From Hyalangium versicolor (GTDB taxonomy: Bacteria; Myxococcota; Myxococcia; Myxococcales; Myxococcaceae): a stretch of 64,000 nt of DNA. Shown here one piece after another: positions 44,183-53,599 of this stretch. Location of the stretch: the NCBI RefSeq assembly GCF_020103695.1, contig NZ_JAHXBF010000004.1, positions 248,001-312,000 of the forward strand. The letters are read 5' to 3'. The notes under the pieces are model-generated. The model had not been told where the DNA came from and searched no databases. It saw only the letters and a list, made by a program, of their open reading frames with translations. How positions within the stretch are numbered: the stretch's first letter is position 1; the number at the start of each line of letters is the position of its first letter. The translations under genes and the position numbers were made by a program.

Positions 44183-45978
44183 GCGCCCTCCTCGGGCGAG
44201 GCGCGGTAGAGAGCCGCCTCCTGCGAGAGGCTCCACACGACGAGCTCTCCCTTCACGGTCTGCCACACGAGCACGGGCAGCCCGTGGCTCACCGCTGCAT
44301 GCACCACGACATCCGCGGCCCGAGTCAGCCGCTTCTTCTCGGAGGGAGTCTGCAGCAGGAACGTCTGCCGATCGGGCGCGAGCAACACCAGCCCGGGCTC
44401 CTGCAAGGCATGGGAGCTGTCGGCCACACCCACCACCCGGTAGTTCTTCTCGGAGACATGGAGATCGACGTTGCTATGAGCGACGAGCACCCTCCAGATA
44501 CCGGGCTGGTGCTGCAGCGCAAGCAAGCCTGCTTCGGTGTGGCCGACCGCGATGGAGTGCCCGAAGAACGCCTCGCCAATACCGGGGCCCAGAGGCAAAT
44601 GGCGCTGATGGTTGTCCTCCAGGAGGCCCAGCCACATGAGCCCGTCCTCGGAGGAGCCCTCCGCGGGCTTCATCACGAAGGCGGGCTTGCGGCGCACCTC
44701 AGCGAGGGCACTCACTCGATCGGCCAGCACCGCGGGCCCTTGGTGGCCGATGACGAAGAGGCGTCCCTCGGCGTCACGAATGAGCACGCGCTCGCGGTCG
44801 TTCTCGACGACGGAGGTGACCAGGCCCGGGAGTTGGTTGGGCCCCGGCGCCTCCGGGAGCAGACCCTCGTAGCCCAGGTAGGGAATGCCACGGGGCTTGT
44901 TGCTCCGCAGGGGGCCCTTCACCCCACCGTGGATCCAGAGAACCTTGTCGTCCCGGGTGAGCGCGAGCAGCCCTCCATTGCGGCGCCATCCCACGGCCAC
45001 GAGCCGGTGGCCGATGGGCAGCTGGAAGCGCCGAGGCTTGGGGACGGTGGAGCGCGGCGAGTGGGGAATGGGCTGAGCGGCCACGCTCCCATCCGCCCGG
45101 AGGAGGAGGAGCCGCGTGCCATCCGCGGAGAAGAAGAACGACTGGATGCGGGTGGAGCTGGACAGGCGCACCGGCGTGGTGGCGCGAGAGGTGAACGGAT
45201 CCCTCAGCAGGCGGACGCAGTCCTCCGGCGAGGGCAGCTCCAGTTCCACGGAGCTGGGAGCCCGGGCCACGCGCTGCACCGAGACGGCGAGCCGGCGGAT
45301 GCTCGGGGCCACGCGCTCCTCCACCTCCACCCGGGACAGGCCCGCGGCTTCGGGGATGCGCGCGAGCCGGGAGCTGCCCACGAGCCAGCAATCCTCTGGG
45401 GCCGAGCCCAGCGCCAGCGCCTCGCGCCACCTGGAGAGGTGCTCGCCCGTCACGGGGGCGATGCTGCGCGCGGAGAGCCAGGACTGGACGGTGGAAGCGG
45501 TGACGGTGGCGAAGGGGCCGCGATCCGAGGAGGACTGGAGCACGGCCCAGGAGAACTCGGCGCCAGCGGCCTCGGCGCGGCGCTGCAGCACCACGAGCAG
45601 GGCGAGGTGGGCGATGCGGGGAGCCCCGAGCTGATCCGGCCCGGCATCCAGCAACGCCACGGTGCGCCGCGAACCCTGGGGCTGCTTGAAGGCCGGCTTG
45701 AGGAAGGCGTGCTCGCCAAAGGCCGCGCGACGGATGAATTCGTCGGGGGACTCGAGGGCGTGGAGCCACTCGGTGAGCAGGAGCCGCTCGTAGGGGCCGC
45801 GGCGGGTGAGCCCGTCATAGCCCTGGGGCTCTCCGCCCTCCGTCTCCCCACGAGGCCGGAGCGCGCCGATGGCCGCCGCGAGCCGGGCCACATAGGGCCC
45901 CAGACTGAGCGCCAGGTCCTCCGGGAAGAGGGAGAGCTGCAACGCCCACGGGCGCAGTGCGGGAGGCAGGCTGCTCAC
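44179..45978 (-). CDS. vWA-like plus beta-propeller protein of MoxR ternary system
   Basis: 599 aa from a GTG that overlaps the previous stop as GTGA. Residues about 100-250 look like a von Willebrand A fold (RRTVALLDAGPDQLGAPRIA, then LALLVVLQRRAEAAGAEFSW), with the metal site reduced to D111-A-G-P-D115 instead of DxSxS. The remainder is a propeller with blades such as GTRLLLLRADGSVAAQPIP and RLVAVGWRRNGGLLALTRDD. vWA proteins are the usual partners of MoxR ATPases. The loss of the canonical serines suggests an altered or absent metal site. Confidence 0.78.
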   Translation of the reverse strand: MSSLPPALRPWALQLSLFPEDLALSLGPYVARLAAAIGALRPRGETEGGEPQGYDGLTRRGPYERLLLTEWLHALESPDEFIRRAAFGEHAFLKPAFKQPQGSRRTVALLDAGPDQLGAPRIAHLALLVVLQRRAEAAGAEFSWAVLQSSSDRGPFATVTASTVQSWLSARSIAPVTGEHLSRWREALALGSAPEDCWLVGSSRLARIPEAAGLSRVEVEERVAPSIRRLAVSVQRVARAPSSVELELPSPEDCVRLLRDPFTSRATTPVRLSSSTRIQSFFFSADGTRLLLLRADGSVAAQPIPHSPRSTVPKPRRFQLPIGHRLVAVGWRRNGGLLALTRDDKVLWIHGGVKGPLRSNKPRGIPYLGYEGLLPEAPGPNQLPGLVTSVVENDRERVLIRDAEGRLFVIGHQGPAVLADRVSALAEVRRKPAFVMKPAEGSSEDGLMWLGLLEDNHQRHLPLGPGIGEAFFGHSIAVGHTEAGLLALQHQPGIWRVLVAHSNVDLHVSEKNYRVVGVADSSHALQEPGLVLLAPDRQTFLLQTPSEKKRLTRAADVVVHAAVSHGLPVLVWQTVKGELVVWSLSQEAALYRASPEEGA

Positions 45979-46436
45979 GGTGAGCTCTCCGCGACCTTCA
46001 GCCAGGAAGCGAGCGTCTCACGGGCCACCGGGCGCGCGGCGCCCACGGGAACGAGCAGCCCCGGGCGAGGAAGCACCGCCAGGGGCGTCCCACTTGCGGC
46101 CCACGCCACCAGCGCCCGCTCGAGTAGGGCGGGAGCCACTTCGGGAGCGAGCGCGCAAGGCAGCAACAGCGAGGGCGCGGCCCCATCCCTCCCGAGGTAC
46201 ACAGCCCCATCGACCCATGGCAACGACTGGGTGTCTCCCAGAAGGACGAGCACGCCCGAACCGGCCACGCCGCTCCAGGCGCTCAGCTGCGAATCCTCCG
46301 CGGCCAGGGCTCTGCGCGCGAGCGAGAGCGCCACAGGCCCGACACCCGCGACAGCGAGCGCGGCCAGGGGCTCGGGCCGGGGACTCCACGTCACCGGCAG
46401 TCTGGCAGGGGCATGAGGCAACGGGCGAAGCTCCAA
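45975..46436 (-). CDS. bpX5-like small protein of MoxR ternary system
   Basis: 153 aa from a TTG at 46436, 35 bases after the MoxR stop; the ATG nearby is in another frame. Ala/Leu/Val-rich alpha/beta sequence without membrane span or signal, for example PVALSLARRALAAEDSQLSA and GVLVLLGDTQSLPWVDGAVY. Size, composition and position between the MoxR ATPase and the vWA-propeller gene match the bpX5 component known from such clusters in multicellular bacteria. The assignment is from memory of the family layout, not a search. It overlaps the next gene by 4 bases. Confidence 0.65.
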   Translation of the reverse strand: MELRPLPHAPARLPVTWSPRPEPLAALAVAGVGPVALSLARRALAAEDSQLSAWSGVAGSGVLVLLGDTQSLPWVDGAVYLGRDGAAPSLLLPCALAPEVAPALLERALVAWAASGTPLAVLPRPGLLVPVGAARPVARETLASWLKVAESSP

Positions 46437-46471
46437 GGGGAATCGAGCTTAGACCAAGGGACCCGAGCACC

Positions 46472-47632
46472 TCACGCCTGTGCCACGGACGAGGTAGGGC
46501 CTCCGAGCACCGTGAGAATCTCTTCCCGAAGTGCCTGGAGTTCCACGGGCAGCGCTTCGGGAGCAAACCCCGCATCCATCTCTCGCACCACGCCCTCCAG
46601 CTTGAGCCGCCACGCGGGGAGTTGCTCGGTGCCCTCGGCGGGCCGCCCGGCCAGCACCTCGCGCCCGGCCCGACCGATGCGCTGCGCCCGAGCCAGGGGC
46701 CCCGCACTCGCCTCCAGCGCCGCCGCCGCGAGCGCTGGATTCTCCGTGGAGGCCAGCAGCTCGCGCAGCACCTCGCGAGCCAGCGCCTGTCCCTCCTTCG
46801 TGGGCACCGCATAGATGAGCGGCCACAGGTCCGCGACGCCTGGGGTCCGCCGCCCCGCGAGAGCCGCAGCAGCAGCGATGAGCCGCTGTACCTTCACCGC
46901 GCGCCGGTCCGACAACCCGATGCCCGCCGCCCGGAGCGTGCGCAGCGCGTGCGCCAGGTGAGGCCGCACCGGCCCCAGGTCCGCCTCCTGCGCCGCGCGG
47001 GCCAGCACATCCAGCGCTTCCAGCGAAGCCACCCGGGCCTTGGCCTCGTGCCACAGGGAGGCGCCCCCCGCGAGCAACTCCTCCAGCTGGGGATCGGGCA
47101 CGGGCTCTACATAGATGCGCGCCAGGAAGCGGTCCGCGAAGGCCGCCAGGGACTCCTCCTCGGGCAGCCCGTTGGAGGCACCCACACACACCCTCAAGGG
47201 GACCTTCATCCGGGTATGGCCGCGCCGGAAGGTGCGCTCATTGAGCACCCCGAGCAGGGTATTGAGGATGGCGGTGGACCCGAGGAACACCTCATCGAGG
47301 AAGGCGACCTCGGCCTCGGGGAGCATGCCGGTGGTCTCCGTCTCCACGGTGCCCTCGCGCAGCTTGCGCAGATCCACGGGGCCGAAGATCTCCGAGGGCT
47401 CGGTGAAGCGTCCCAGCAAGTACTCGAAATAGCTGCCGCCCAGCGCCCGAGCGGTCCGGCGGACGGCCTCGCTCTTGGCGGTGCCCGGCGGGCCGATGAC
47501 GAGCAGGTGCTCCCCGGCGACGGCGGACAGGGCGACCAGCTCCACCATGGCCTCGCGCTCCACCAGGCCTCGGGCGGCATCGGCCAGGGCATCCCGGAGC
47601 GAGGCGGCGGCTTCTTCGAAGGACAGGGACAT
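46472..47632 (-). CDS. MoxR-family AAA+ ATPase
   Basis: 386 aa. A chaperone-like AAA+ ATPase that remodels vWA-domain partners. Walker A GPPGTAKS (47-54), Walker B VAFLDEV (D113/E114), sensor-1 GASNGLPEEE and the arginine region ADRFLARIYV are all present. Subgroup features resemble RavA/MoxR (FLGSTAILNTLLGVLNERTF insert). A helical C-terminal lid follows. First gene of the operon MoxR, bpX5-like, vWA-propeller, bpX6-like propeller; it is divergent from an outer-membrane protein gene 99 bases away. Confidence 0.92.
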   Translation of the reverse strand: MSLSFEEAAASLRDALADAARGLVEREAMVELVALSAVAGEHLLVIGPPGTAKSEAVRRTARALGGSYFEYLLGRFTEPSEIFGPVDLRKLREGTVETETTGMLPEAEVAFLDEVFLGSTAILNTLLGVLNERTFRRGHTRMKVPLRVCVGASNGLPEEESLAAFADRFLARIYVEPVPDPQLEELLAGGASLWHEAKARVASLEALDVLARAAQEADLGPVRPHLAHALRTLRAAGIGLSDRRAVKVQRLIAAAAALAGRRTPGVADLWPLIYAVPTKEGQALAREVLRELLASTENPALAAAALEASAGPLARAQRIGRAGREVLAGRPAEGTEQLPAWRLKLEGVVREMDAGFAPEALPVELQALREEILTVLGGPTSSVAQA

Positions 47633-47731
47633 GGGAGTGCAGTGTATGAGGCAGTCGCTCGATTCCGCACGATGAACCGGCGGGGGAGCAGGTGGACCAG
47701 CCCCCGGAGGGCTGGGCTAGGCTTTGCGCCG

Positions 47732-48319
47732 ATGAGACGCAAATCGATGCGCTGGGCGATGGCTGGGCTGTTGCTGTGGGCGGGGTCGGCCCAGGCCGGA
47801 GAGTGGAGAGGGTACCTCTCCCTGGGTGCGGGCATGGCGCTGGACCGTCTCAGCGAGTGGAACGCGAAGGGCGCCGCCATCAACGCGTACTTCGGCGTGG
47901 AGATGCCCATTGGCCTGTCCCTGGGCATCTACGGTGAGGCTGCGGAGACGTGGGGCCAGAAGTTCGAGGACATCCAGCACGACTCCAGCCGGGTGCAGTT
48001 GGACTACCGGCAGTATGGGATGGAGGTGCGCTTCCGAGGCTTCCGGGACCGGATGATCTCTCCGTGGTTGGCGGTGCGCCTGGCGCGCAGCGCCTCCAAG
48101 CCGCAGACGCCGAACGAGTTCGGCCAGCTGGTCCGCCAGGAGTTCCAGGCCATGAGCGCGGCGGTGCGCGGCGGCTTCGACGTTTGGCTGGGGATGAACT
48201 GGGGCCTGACGGCGGCCACGTCGTGGCAGTGGTGCGACGTGCGCTACGAGAAGGAAGCGGTCCGCGAGTGCACTCGCCCCATCAACTCCATCCTGGTGGG
48301 GCCCACGCTGCGCTTCTGA
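47732..48319 (+). CDS. Predicted outer-membrane beta-barrel protein
   Basis: 195 aa. Signal peptide MRRKSMRWAMAGLLLWAGSAQA, then alternating-hydrophobicity strands (GYLSLGAGMALDRL, AAINAYFGVEM, QLDYRQYGMEVRFRGF). The chain ends in the terminal Phe typical of outer-membrane barrels (LVGPTLRF). An 8-strand barrel is plausible from the length. The function is unknown; a link to the divergent MoxR operon is possible but unproven. The ribosome site is weak. Confidence 0.75.
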   Translation: MRRKSMRWAMAGLLLWAGSAQAGEWRGYLSLGAGMALDRLSEWNAKGAAINAYFGVEMPIGLSLGIYGEAAETWGQKFEDIQHDSSRVQLDYRQYGMEVRFRGFRDRMISPWLAVRLARSASKPQTPNEFGQLVRQEFQAMSAAVRGGFDVWLGMNWGLTAATSWQWCDVRYEKEAVRECTRPINSILVGPTLRF

Positions 48320-48327
48320 TACGGCCT

Positions 48328-48405
48328 TCAGCGTGCGTCGCGCACGACCAGCGCCAGCAGGAGCACGGTGGTGAGGCAGAACACCGGAATGCCCAGGGAG
48401 ATCAT
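48328..48405 (-). CDS. Possible 25-residue membrane peptide
   Basis: ATG to TGA encodes MISLGIPVFCLTTVLLLALV followed by VRDAR: a single hydrophobic helix with a positively charged end, like KdpF- or CcoS-type mini-proteins. The ribosome site is poor (AAGG very close to the ATG). It lies between the barrel protein and the MATE pump and might be chance. Confidence 0.3.
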   Translation of the reverse strand: MISLGIPVFCLTTVLLLALVVRDAR

Positions 48406-48495
48406 GCCTTAGAGCACTGCAAGCCAGGTGCCGAGTCCTCTCCTCCTCGGAAGCCCCGAAGTGTGGCTCGGGAACCACGACATCCGCGCCCTACC

Positions 48496-49872
48496 CTATG
48501 CCTCCAAGGGACGCAGGGTGCCCGCACTGAGGCGGTTGAAGCGCCACACCAGGGCGAGCGCCACGGAGATGAGGCCCGCGCACAGGCCCCACCAGATTCC
48601 GAGGATGCCGAGCCCGAGCCCGAAGCCCAGCACCAGCGACAGGGGCAGGCCGATGGCGTAGTGCCCGACCATGTTGGCGAGGAACGTGAACCGCGTATCG
48701 CCCGCGCCGCGCAACACACCGGCGCCCACTCCCTGGAGCCCGTCGAAGACCTGGAAGACGGCGGTCACCATCATGAGGGGGACCAGCAACGGGACCACGT
48801 CCGAGGAGGCTCCGGCCAGCCATGCCAGTTGGCGAGGGAAGAAGGCGAACACCAGCGCGGACAGGGCCATGAAACTTCCGCCTCCCGCCAGCGCGACGAA
48901 GCCGCTCATGCGCGCTTGGGGCGTGTTGTGCGCTCCCACGGCCCAGCCCACGCGCACGCTGCCCGCGTTGCCGATACCCACCGCGATCGTGAAGGAGAGG
49001 CTGGCGAAGGAGAGGGCAATCTGGTGCGCGCCCATGCTGGCCTCACCCAGCTTGAAGGCCAGGGCGCCCGCGAGGGCGAACACGCCGATCTCCGCCGCGA
49101 GGTGCAGCCCGATGGGAAGGCCCACCCGAAGCGCCTGCGCCAGATCCGTCCAGACCGGACGGCGTATGGGCCTCGCCCCCTCCACGCCAATGGACCTCAC
49201 CGCCAGCAGGATGATGGCCAGTTGGAGCACGGTGCACAGGAAGGTCGCCAACGCCGCGCCCGCCGCGCCCATGGCGGGGATGTTTCGAAGGGGCCCGAAC
49301 CCTTCCGGGAGCACGCCGCCGCCGAAGACCAGGACGATGTCCGCGAGCAGGTTGAAGATGTTGGCCGCCACCGTGGCCACCACCAGCGGGCGGGTGTTCG
49401 CGGCCGACTGGAGGTAGGCGCGCACCGAGAGGAACGCCAGCATCGTCACCATGCTGGGAGCGCGCCAGAAGAGATAGGCACGGGTCTCGACCAGCTGCTC
49501 CTTCGGATATCCAAAGAACGGGAGCACGTCCGGCACCAGCACCACCAAGGCCCCCATCACCGTGCCCGCGAAGAGCGCCATCCACCCGCCCTGCCACAGC
49601 AGCGCCCGGGCCCGGGACGCATTGCGCGCACCGAAGGCCTGGGACAGCAGGGGATCGAAGCCCATCATCAGGCCCATGCCCAGGCCGCTGACGGCGAAGA
49701 AGATGGCGTTGGCCAGACCGACGGCCGCCAGGGCCGAGGTACTGGCTCGCCCGACAACCAGCGTGTCGACCAGGCTCATGAGGGACTGGCCCCCCTGAGC
49801 AATGGCAATGGGGATGGCGAGCCGCATCAGTTCGCGGAATTCCTCGCGACGGGACTTCACAGGGGCAGACAT
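48496..49872 (-). CDS. MATE-family multidrug/cation efflux transporter
   Basis: 458 aa. Twelve predicted membrane helices in two homologous halves. The first helix region reads LAIPIAIAQGGQSLMSLVDT, with the D of the conserved MATE motif followed by VVGRAS, and later LSQAFGARN. The second half repeats the pattern (LPIGLHLAAEIGVFALAGAL, then GVGAGVLRGAGDTRF). It exports drugs or metabolites in exchange for Na+ or H+. The length is typical of NorM-type pumps. It stands alone on the minus strand after a terminator. Confidence 0.94.
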   Translation of the reverse strand: MSAPVKSRREEFRELMRLAIPIAIAQGGQSLMSLVDTLVVGRASTSALAAVGLANAIFFAVSGLGMGLMMGFDPLLSQAFGARNASRARALLWQGGWMALFAGTVMGALVVLVPDVLPFFGYPKEQLVETRAYLFWRAPSMVTMLAFLSVRAYLQSAANTRPLVVATVAANIFNLLADIVLVFGGGVLPEGFGPLRNIPAMGAAGAALATFLCTVLQLAIILLAVRSIGVEGARPIRRPVWTDLAQALRVGLPIGLHLAAEIGVFALAGALAFKLGEASMGAHQIALSFASLSFTIAVGIGNAGSVRVGWAVGAHNTPQARMSGFVALAGGGSFMALSALVFAFFPRQLAWLAGASSDVVPLLVPLMMVTAVFQVFDGLQGVGAGVLRGAGDTRFTFLANMVGHYAIGLPLSLVLGFGLGLGILGIWWGLCAGLISVALALVWRFNRLSAGTLRPLEA

Positions 49873-49963
49873 GGGACAGGCCGCCTATAGCGTCTTCTGG
49901 CGCGGAATGCGCTGCTGAAGAGGCGGACGAGGGCACCTGTGAGCGCTGACCTCAGGCAAAAAA

Positions 49964-50004
49964 AAGGCGATCGGCTCGCATCCCCCGAGGGAGCCGATCG
50001 CCTT
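49964..50004 (-). terminator. Strong intrinsic terminator of the propeller lipoprotein gene
   Basis: A perfect 14-bp stem (AAGGCGATCGGCTC / GAGCCGATCGCCTT) with a 13-base loop. On the minus strand it is followed by a run of seven T. It lies 20 bases past the stop of the gene at 50024. Confidence 0.93.
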
Positions 50005-50023
50005 CCCTCTTTCGAGGGGGGTG

Positions 50024-52138
50024 CTACGGGTAGTACGGCGACAACGTGAAGTCCGGCGAAAAATTCGCGGTCGCGAGCGGTGCTTGCAGGTTGCTCACGT
50101 GAGCAACTCGCACGCCTGCATCGGTGATGGCGTAGACATAGTCATCGGCCATGACGCTGCGCCGCACGCTGGGCGTCCAATACCACGTCCAGTTCTGATA
50201 GTGCTGCGCTTGATAGAGGTCCGACATGGAGAGCGAGCCCACGTTGGTGAAGCCGGTGGTGGCGTCCACGTGGAACACGCGCAGCTCGCTCCGGAAGCCG
50301 CTCCAGTAGTCGTACTGGTTCGGGTCGTAGTCCGAGAAGGGCAGTGCCAGCAGCCCCTTGGACGGGAAGAAGTTGAAGGCCTTGTGCTCCCAGAGGGCCT
50401 CGCTCCAGCCGTAGGAGGTGCCCACCAGTTGGGTGAAGGCCTCCTGAGGGTGAGCCGGGTCCGTCACATCGAACAGGGACAGCTTCACCGCGCGCAGCCG
50501 CCAGTCGTTCGAGTTCTCCGGAATGTGCACGCCCACGGTGAGCAGGTGGTTCTCATCCAGCGGGTGGATGTAGCTGGAGTACCCCGGCACCTTCAGCTCG
50601 CCCACCTTGCGCGGGTGCGCCGGGTCGGACAGATCGAAGGTGAAGAGCGGATCCACCTGGCGGAAGGTGACGACGTAGCCCTTGTTGCCCAAGAAACGCG
50701 CGCTGTAGATGCTCTCGCCCTTGGCGAGCTCCTCGCTCTGGCCCACCTTCACCAGGTGGCCCCCCTCCTCCCGGAAGGTGAACACGCGGTTGGTGAGCTC
50801 CTGGCGGCCCCACGGGTTGCCGTCGCTCTCCTTATGAGTCGCGATGGTGGAGGCCACGCGCAGCACGCCCTGGTGCTCATCCAGGCTGAACTGGTTGAGC
50901 GGGTGGCCCTCCATCACGCCGCTGCCCACGTAGCGCGCCGCGCCCGGGTCGCTGATGTCGAACTTGTGCAGGTACGTGTAGTCCTTCTGCCCGTCCTCCG
51001 GCCACCACCACCAGTGCCGGCTGGCCAGGTAGAGGCTGTCCGTGGAGGCGTACACCTCGCCCGGATCCGTCACCAGGCTGGTGCGGCGCACGGTGGACTC
51101 GCCAGCGGAGGCATCCAGGTTCAGCGAGGCCACGGTGACGAAGCCCAGCTTGGCGGGCGTGTTGCTGCGGTAGAAGTCCCGGCAGTCGTAGCCCACTTCG
51201 ACCTTCGAGCCGTCCGGCCGCTTGCGGATGCCACTCGGCAGCCACTGCTTGAGCGTCCGCGCGCGGATGAGCTTCTCGTTCTGGACCATGAGCGCGTCCA
51301 GTTCCTTCTTCACGCGGCTCTCGTTCGCCCAGAGATCTTCCGAATAGTCGGGCCACCACTTCACGCCGTCGGGCCAGCGGAAGCTGTCGTTGAGCAGCAG
51401 CCGCACCGCGCTGTCCGTACGACGCGCGCTGGAGTAGTAGCCGGGGAGGTAGAGCTCGTCCTGGACCTGCGGAGACGCCAGGTCCGTCACATCCACCACC
51501 GTCACCTTGGTGGCGCTCAGGCCGTAGTAGCCACAGTAGCCGAAGTCGCAGGGCAGATCGGACTTCCCACCGTTTCCCATCTCCTGGAGGGACACCTGGG
51601 AGAACACCACCACGCGGTTGTCCTGCAGGAACATCTCGCGCGGCCAGCCCTCGAGCGTGAGGCTGCCCACCGCGCTGAGCGACGCCGCGGGCCAGGAGCG
51701 GTGCGCATACAGCTTGTTTCCAGAGATGACGAAGATGCGCGTCCCATCGTTCTTCACGAAGTCCGCTTCATCCACGCCCTCCACCTGGTTGTTGGTGCCG
51801 GTGTAGTCGTCCGGGGCGGAGTTGCCAGTCCCCGGACCGCCAGCGCTGTCTCCGCCCGCCTCGGGAGAGGGAGAGGCAGGAGGAAGGCCGCCGTCGTCGA
51901 CCATGATGGGCCCACCGCGCCCCCACCGGCCGATCGACTCCTTCTGCCACTTGATCTGGGCGCGCATGTCCAGCACCGCGGTGTCCTCGATGTAGGCCTC
52001 CAGGTCCTCACATCGATCGAAGCTCTGCAGTCGTGCCTGCGTCTGCACCGGCTGGTTGTCGGGGATACCGTCATCGCCGCTGCTGCAGCCCACGGCCGCC
52101 AGCGCCAGTCCGACTCCGCCGTAACGCAACCACCTCAT
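50024..52138 (-). CDS. Beta-propeller-domain lipoprotein (PF09826-like)
   Basis: 704 aa from ATG 52138 with GGAGGAG just upstream. Lipobox AAVGC gives a lipidated cysteine at about residue 18. The mature protein matches the secreted 'beta-propeller domain' family: the stretch NNQVEGVDEADFVKNDGTRI is its hallmark, followed by ISGNKLYAHRSW. Later blades include YSARFLGNKGYVVTFRQVDP and GYSSYIHPLDENHLLTVGVH. It is surface-exposed or periplasmic; no enzyme activity is known for the family. It is read in the same direction as the PilZ regulator but with 138 bases between. Confidence 0.9.
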   Translation of the reverse strand: MRWLRYGGVGLALAAVGCSSGDDGIPDNQPVQTQARLQSFDRCEDLEAYIEDTAVLDMRAQIKWQKESIGRWGRGGPIMVDDGGLPPASPSPEAGGDSAGGPGTGNSAPDDYTGTNNQVEGVDEADFVKNDGTRIFVISGNKLYAHRSWPAASLSAVGSLTLEGWPREMFLQDNRVVVFSQVSLQEMGNGGKSDLPCDFGYCGYYGLSATKVTVVDVTDLASPQVQDELYLPGYYSSARRTDSAVRLLLNDSFRWPDGVKWWPDYSEDLWANESRVKKELDALMVQNEKLIRARTLKQWLPSGIRKRPDGSKVEVGYDCRDFYRSNTPAKLGFVTVASLNLDASAGESTVRRTSLVTDPGEVYASTDSLYLASRHWWWWPEDGQKDYTYLHKFDISDPGAARYVGSGVMEGHPLNQFSLDEHQGVLRVASTIATHKESDGNPWGRQELTNRVFTFREEGGHLVKVGQSEELAKGESIYSARFLGNKGYVVTFRQVDPLFTFDLSDPAHPRKVGELKVPGYSSYIHPLDENHLLTVGVHIPENSNDWRLRAVKLSLFDVTDPAHPQEAFTQLVGTSYGWSEALWEHKAFNFFPSKGLLALPFSDYDPNQYDYWSGFRSELRVFHVDATTGFTNVGSLSMSDLYQAQHYQNWTWYWTPSVRRSVMADDYVYAITDAGVRVAHVSNLQAPLATANFSPDFTLSPYYP

Positions 52139-52276
52139 AAAACTCCTCCACGCAGCTCCGGCCCACCGAGGCGCCTGATCCGGCGGGCCGCGGTCGCATG
52201 TCACGCCGGGCATTGCCACATACGTGCCAAGCGTGAAGGAGCTGGAATTTCAGGAGGTTGGAGGTAGTACGGCCTC

Positions 52277-53443
52277 TCAGAAAATTGAGGAGCGGGTGGG
52301 TAGGGCGAGGGAAAAACCGAGGGCCTTGGGCACGAAACGCTGGAACTGTGCCGCCAGGGCCGTGTCCACGCGCTCCAAGCGCAGCCCCATGCCCGCGGGC
52401 CCCTGGAAGGCGGATCCGCGCCGCGGAGGATTGGACCAGGCCACCAGCGCCTCCACGGCACAGGCGTTGCGCTGGCCCGCCAGCGTCACGCGCAGCGACA
52501 GGCGCGCGCCCGCTCTGGCCGGGGTGAGGGTGCGCACAAAGAGGGCCTCGGGGCTCGCATCCGAGCTGAACCCGGTGAGGACGGGCCCACAGCGCGTGGT
52601 GAACTCCACCACGGAGAACAGGGGCACGCGCTCGGCGGCACGCACCGGCGCCACTCCCGGAGCGAGCCGATCCAGCACGCGCGCCACCAGCGCATCCGGC
52701 GCCATCAACCGGCGCTCCAGGAGAGGCTCTCCGGTGAGCTCCCGGGCCCGCGAGTGCACGTCCGTGGGCTCCTCCACGCCTGCCACCAACACCAGCGGCT
52801 TGCGAGGCAGAAGGATCTGCAGCCGCCTGGCCAGCGCCAGTCCGTCCTGGAAGGCGAACGAGCGAGACACATCCACCACCAGTCCGTCGAGCCGCGCGCC
52901 ATAGGCCACCGCCAGCGCCTCGGCCTCCACGGCGTGGCGGGCATAGAGGACGTGGAAGCCCTCGTGCTCCAGTGCCCCACCGAGGAACGAGCCCATGGAG
53001 CGGCTGCCCTCCACCAGCAGCACCCCGAGCCCCGGCGGAGGCCCCTGGCGCGCGTGCTCCCGCGCCGCGCGCACCGCGAGCACCTTGGCCGTCAGCGCGT
53101 CGAACTCCACGGGCTTGGGCAGGAAGTCATCCGCGCCGGCGCGCGAGCAGAGCATCACCTCGTGCGGTGCGCTGGCGCCCGTGAGCATGACGACGGGGAC
53201 GCTGCCCGCGTTCGGGTGCGCCTTCATCCGCCGGCACGCCTCATCCCCCTGCATGCCCTCCATGCGCAAGTCCAGCAACACCATCGCGGGCACACGACGT
53301 TCCAGTTCGGCCAGGCACGAGGCGCCGCTCGAGAGCGGTATCGGCTCGCACCCCAACCGAGACAGGTGTTGGCACACCACCTCCCGCACCGCGCGGGAGT
53401 CATCGACGACAAAGACTTCGTCGCGAGTGAGAGCCGGTTCCAT
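52277..53443 (-). CDS. Response regulator, REC-pseudoREC-PilZ
   Basis: 388 aa from ATG 53443 (GGGGAGAAC upstream). The first receiver has D14/D15, phospho-acceptor D58 and K110. A second receiver-like domain (about 140-250) lacks the acid pair (LLVEGSRS). The C-terminal PilZ domain (about 275-380) resembles the Myxococcus-type PilZ paralogues: RxxxR is present (RAAER), but the second c-di-GMP motif reads DASPEA, with Ala in place of the final Gly. Nucleotide binding is therefore doubtful. It follows the Hsp70 gene by 156 bases on the same strand. Confidence 0.88.
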   Translation of the reverse strand: MEPALTRDEVFVVDDSRAVREVVCQHLSRLGCEPIPLSSGASCLAELERRVPAMVLLDLRMEGMQGDEACRRMKAHPNAGSVPVVMLTGASAPHEVMLCSRAGADDFLPKPVEFDALTAKVLAVRAAREHARQGPPPGLGVLLVEGSRSMGSFLGGALEHEGFHVLYARHAVEAEALAVAYGARLDGLVVDVSRSFAFQDGLALARRLQILLPRKPLVLVAGVEEPTDVHSRARELTGEPLLERRLMAPDALVARVLDRLAPGVAPVRAAERVPLFSVVEFTTRCGPVLTGFSSDASPEALFVRTLTPARAGARLSLRVTLAGQRNACAVEALVAWSNPPRRGSAFQGPAGMGLRLERVDTALAAQFQRFVPKALGFSLALPTRSSIF

Positions 53444-53599
53444 GTTCTCCCCCGAAAGCACCGAGATCGAGGTAGGTACGAAGGGAGGAGAGGGCTATGT
53501 CCGAGAGGCCGCACTGTGCGTGGGCGGACGGCTCGAACGTGCACGGCACAACACGCCATTGCCCGGCCGATCGCTTCCCGACAGTGCAAGCCCGAACGG

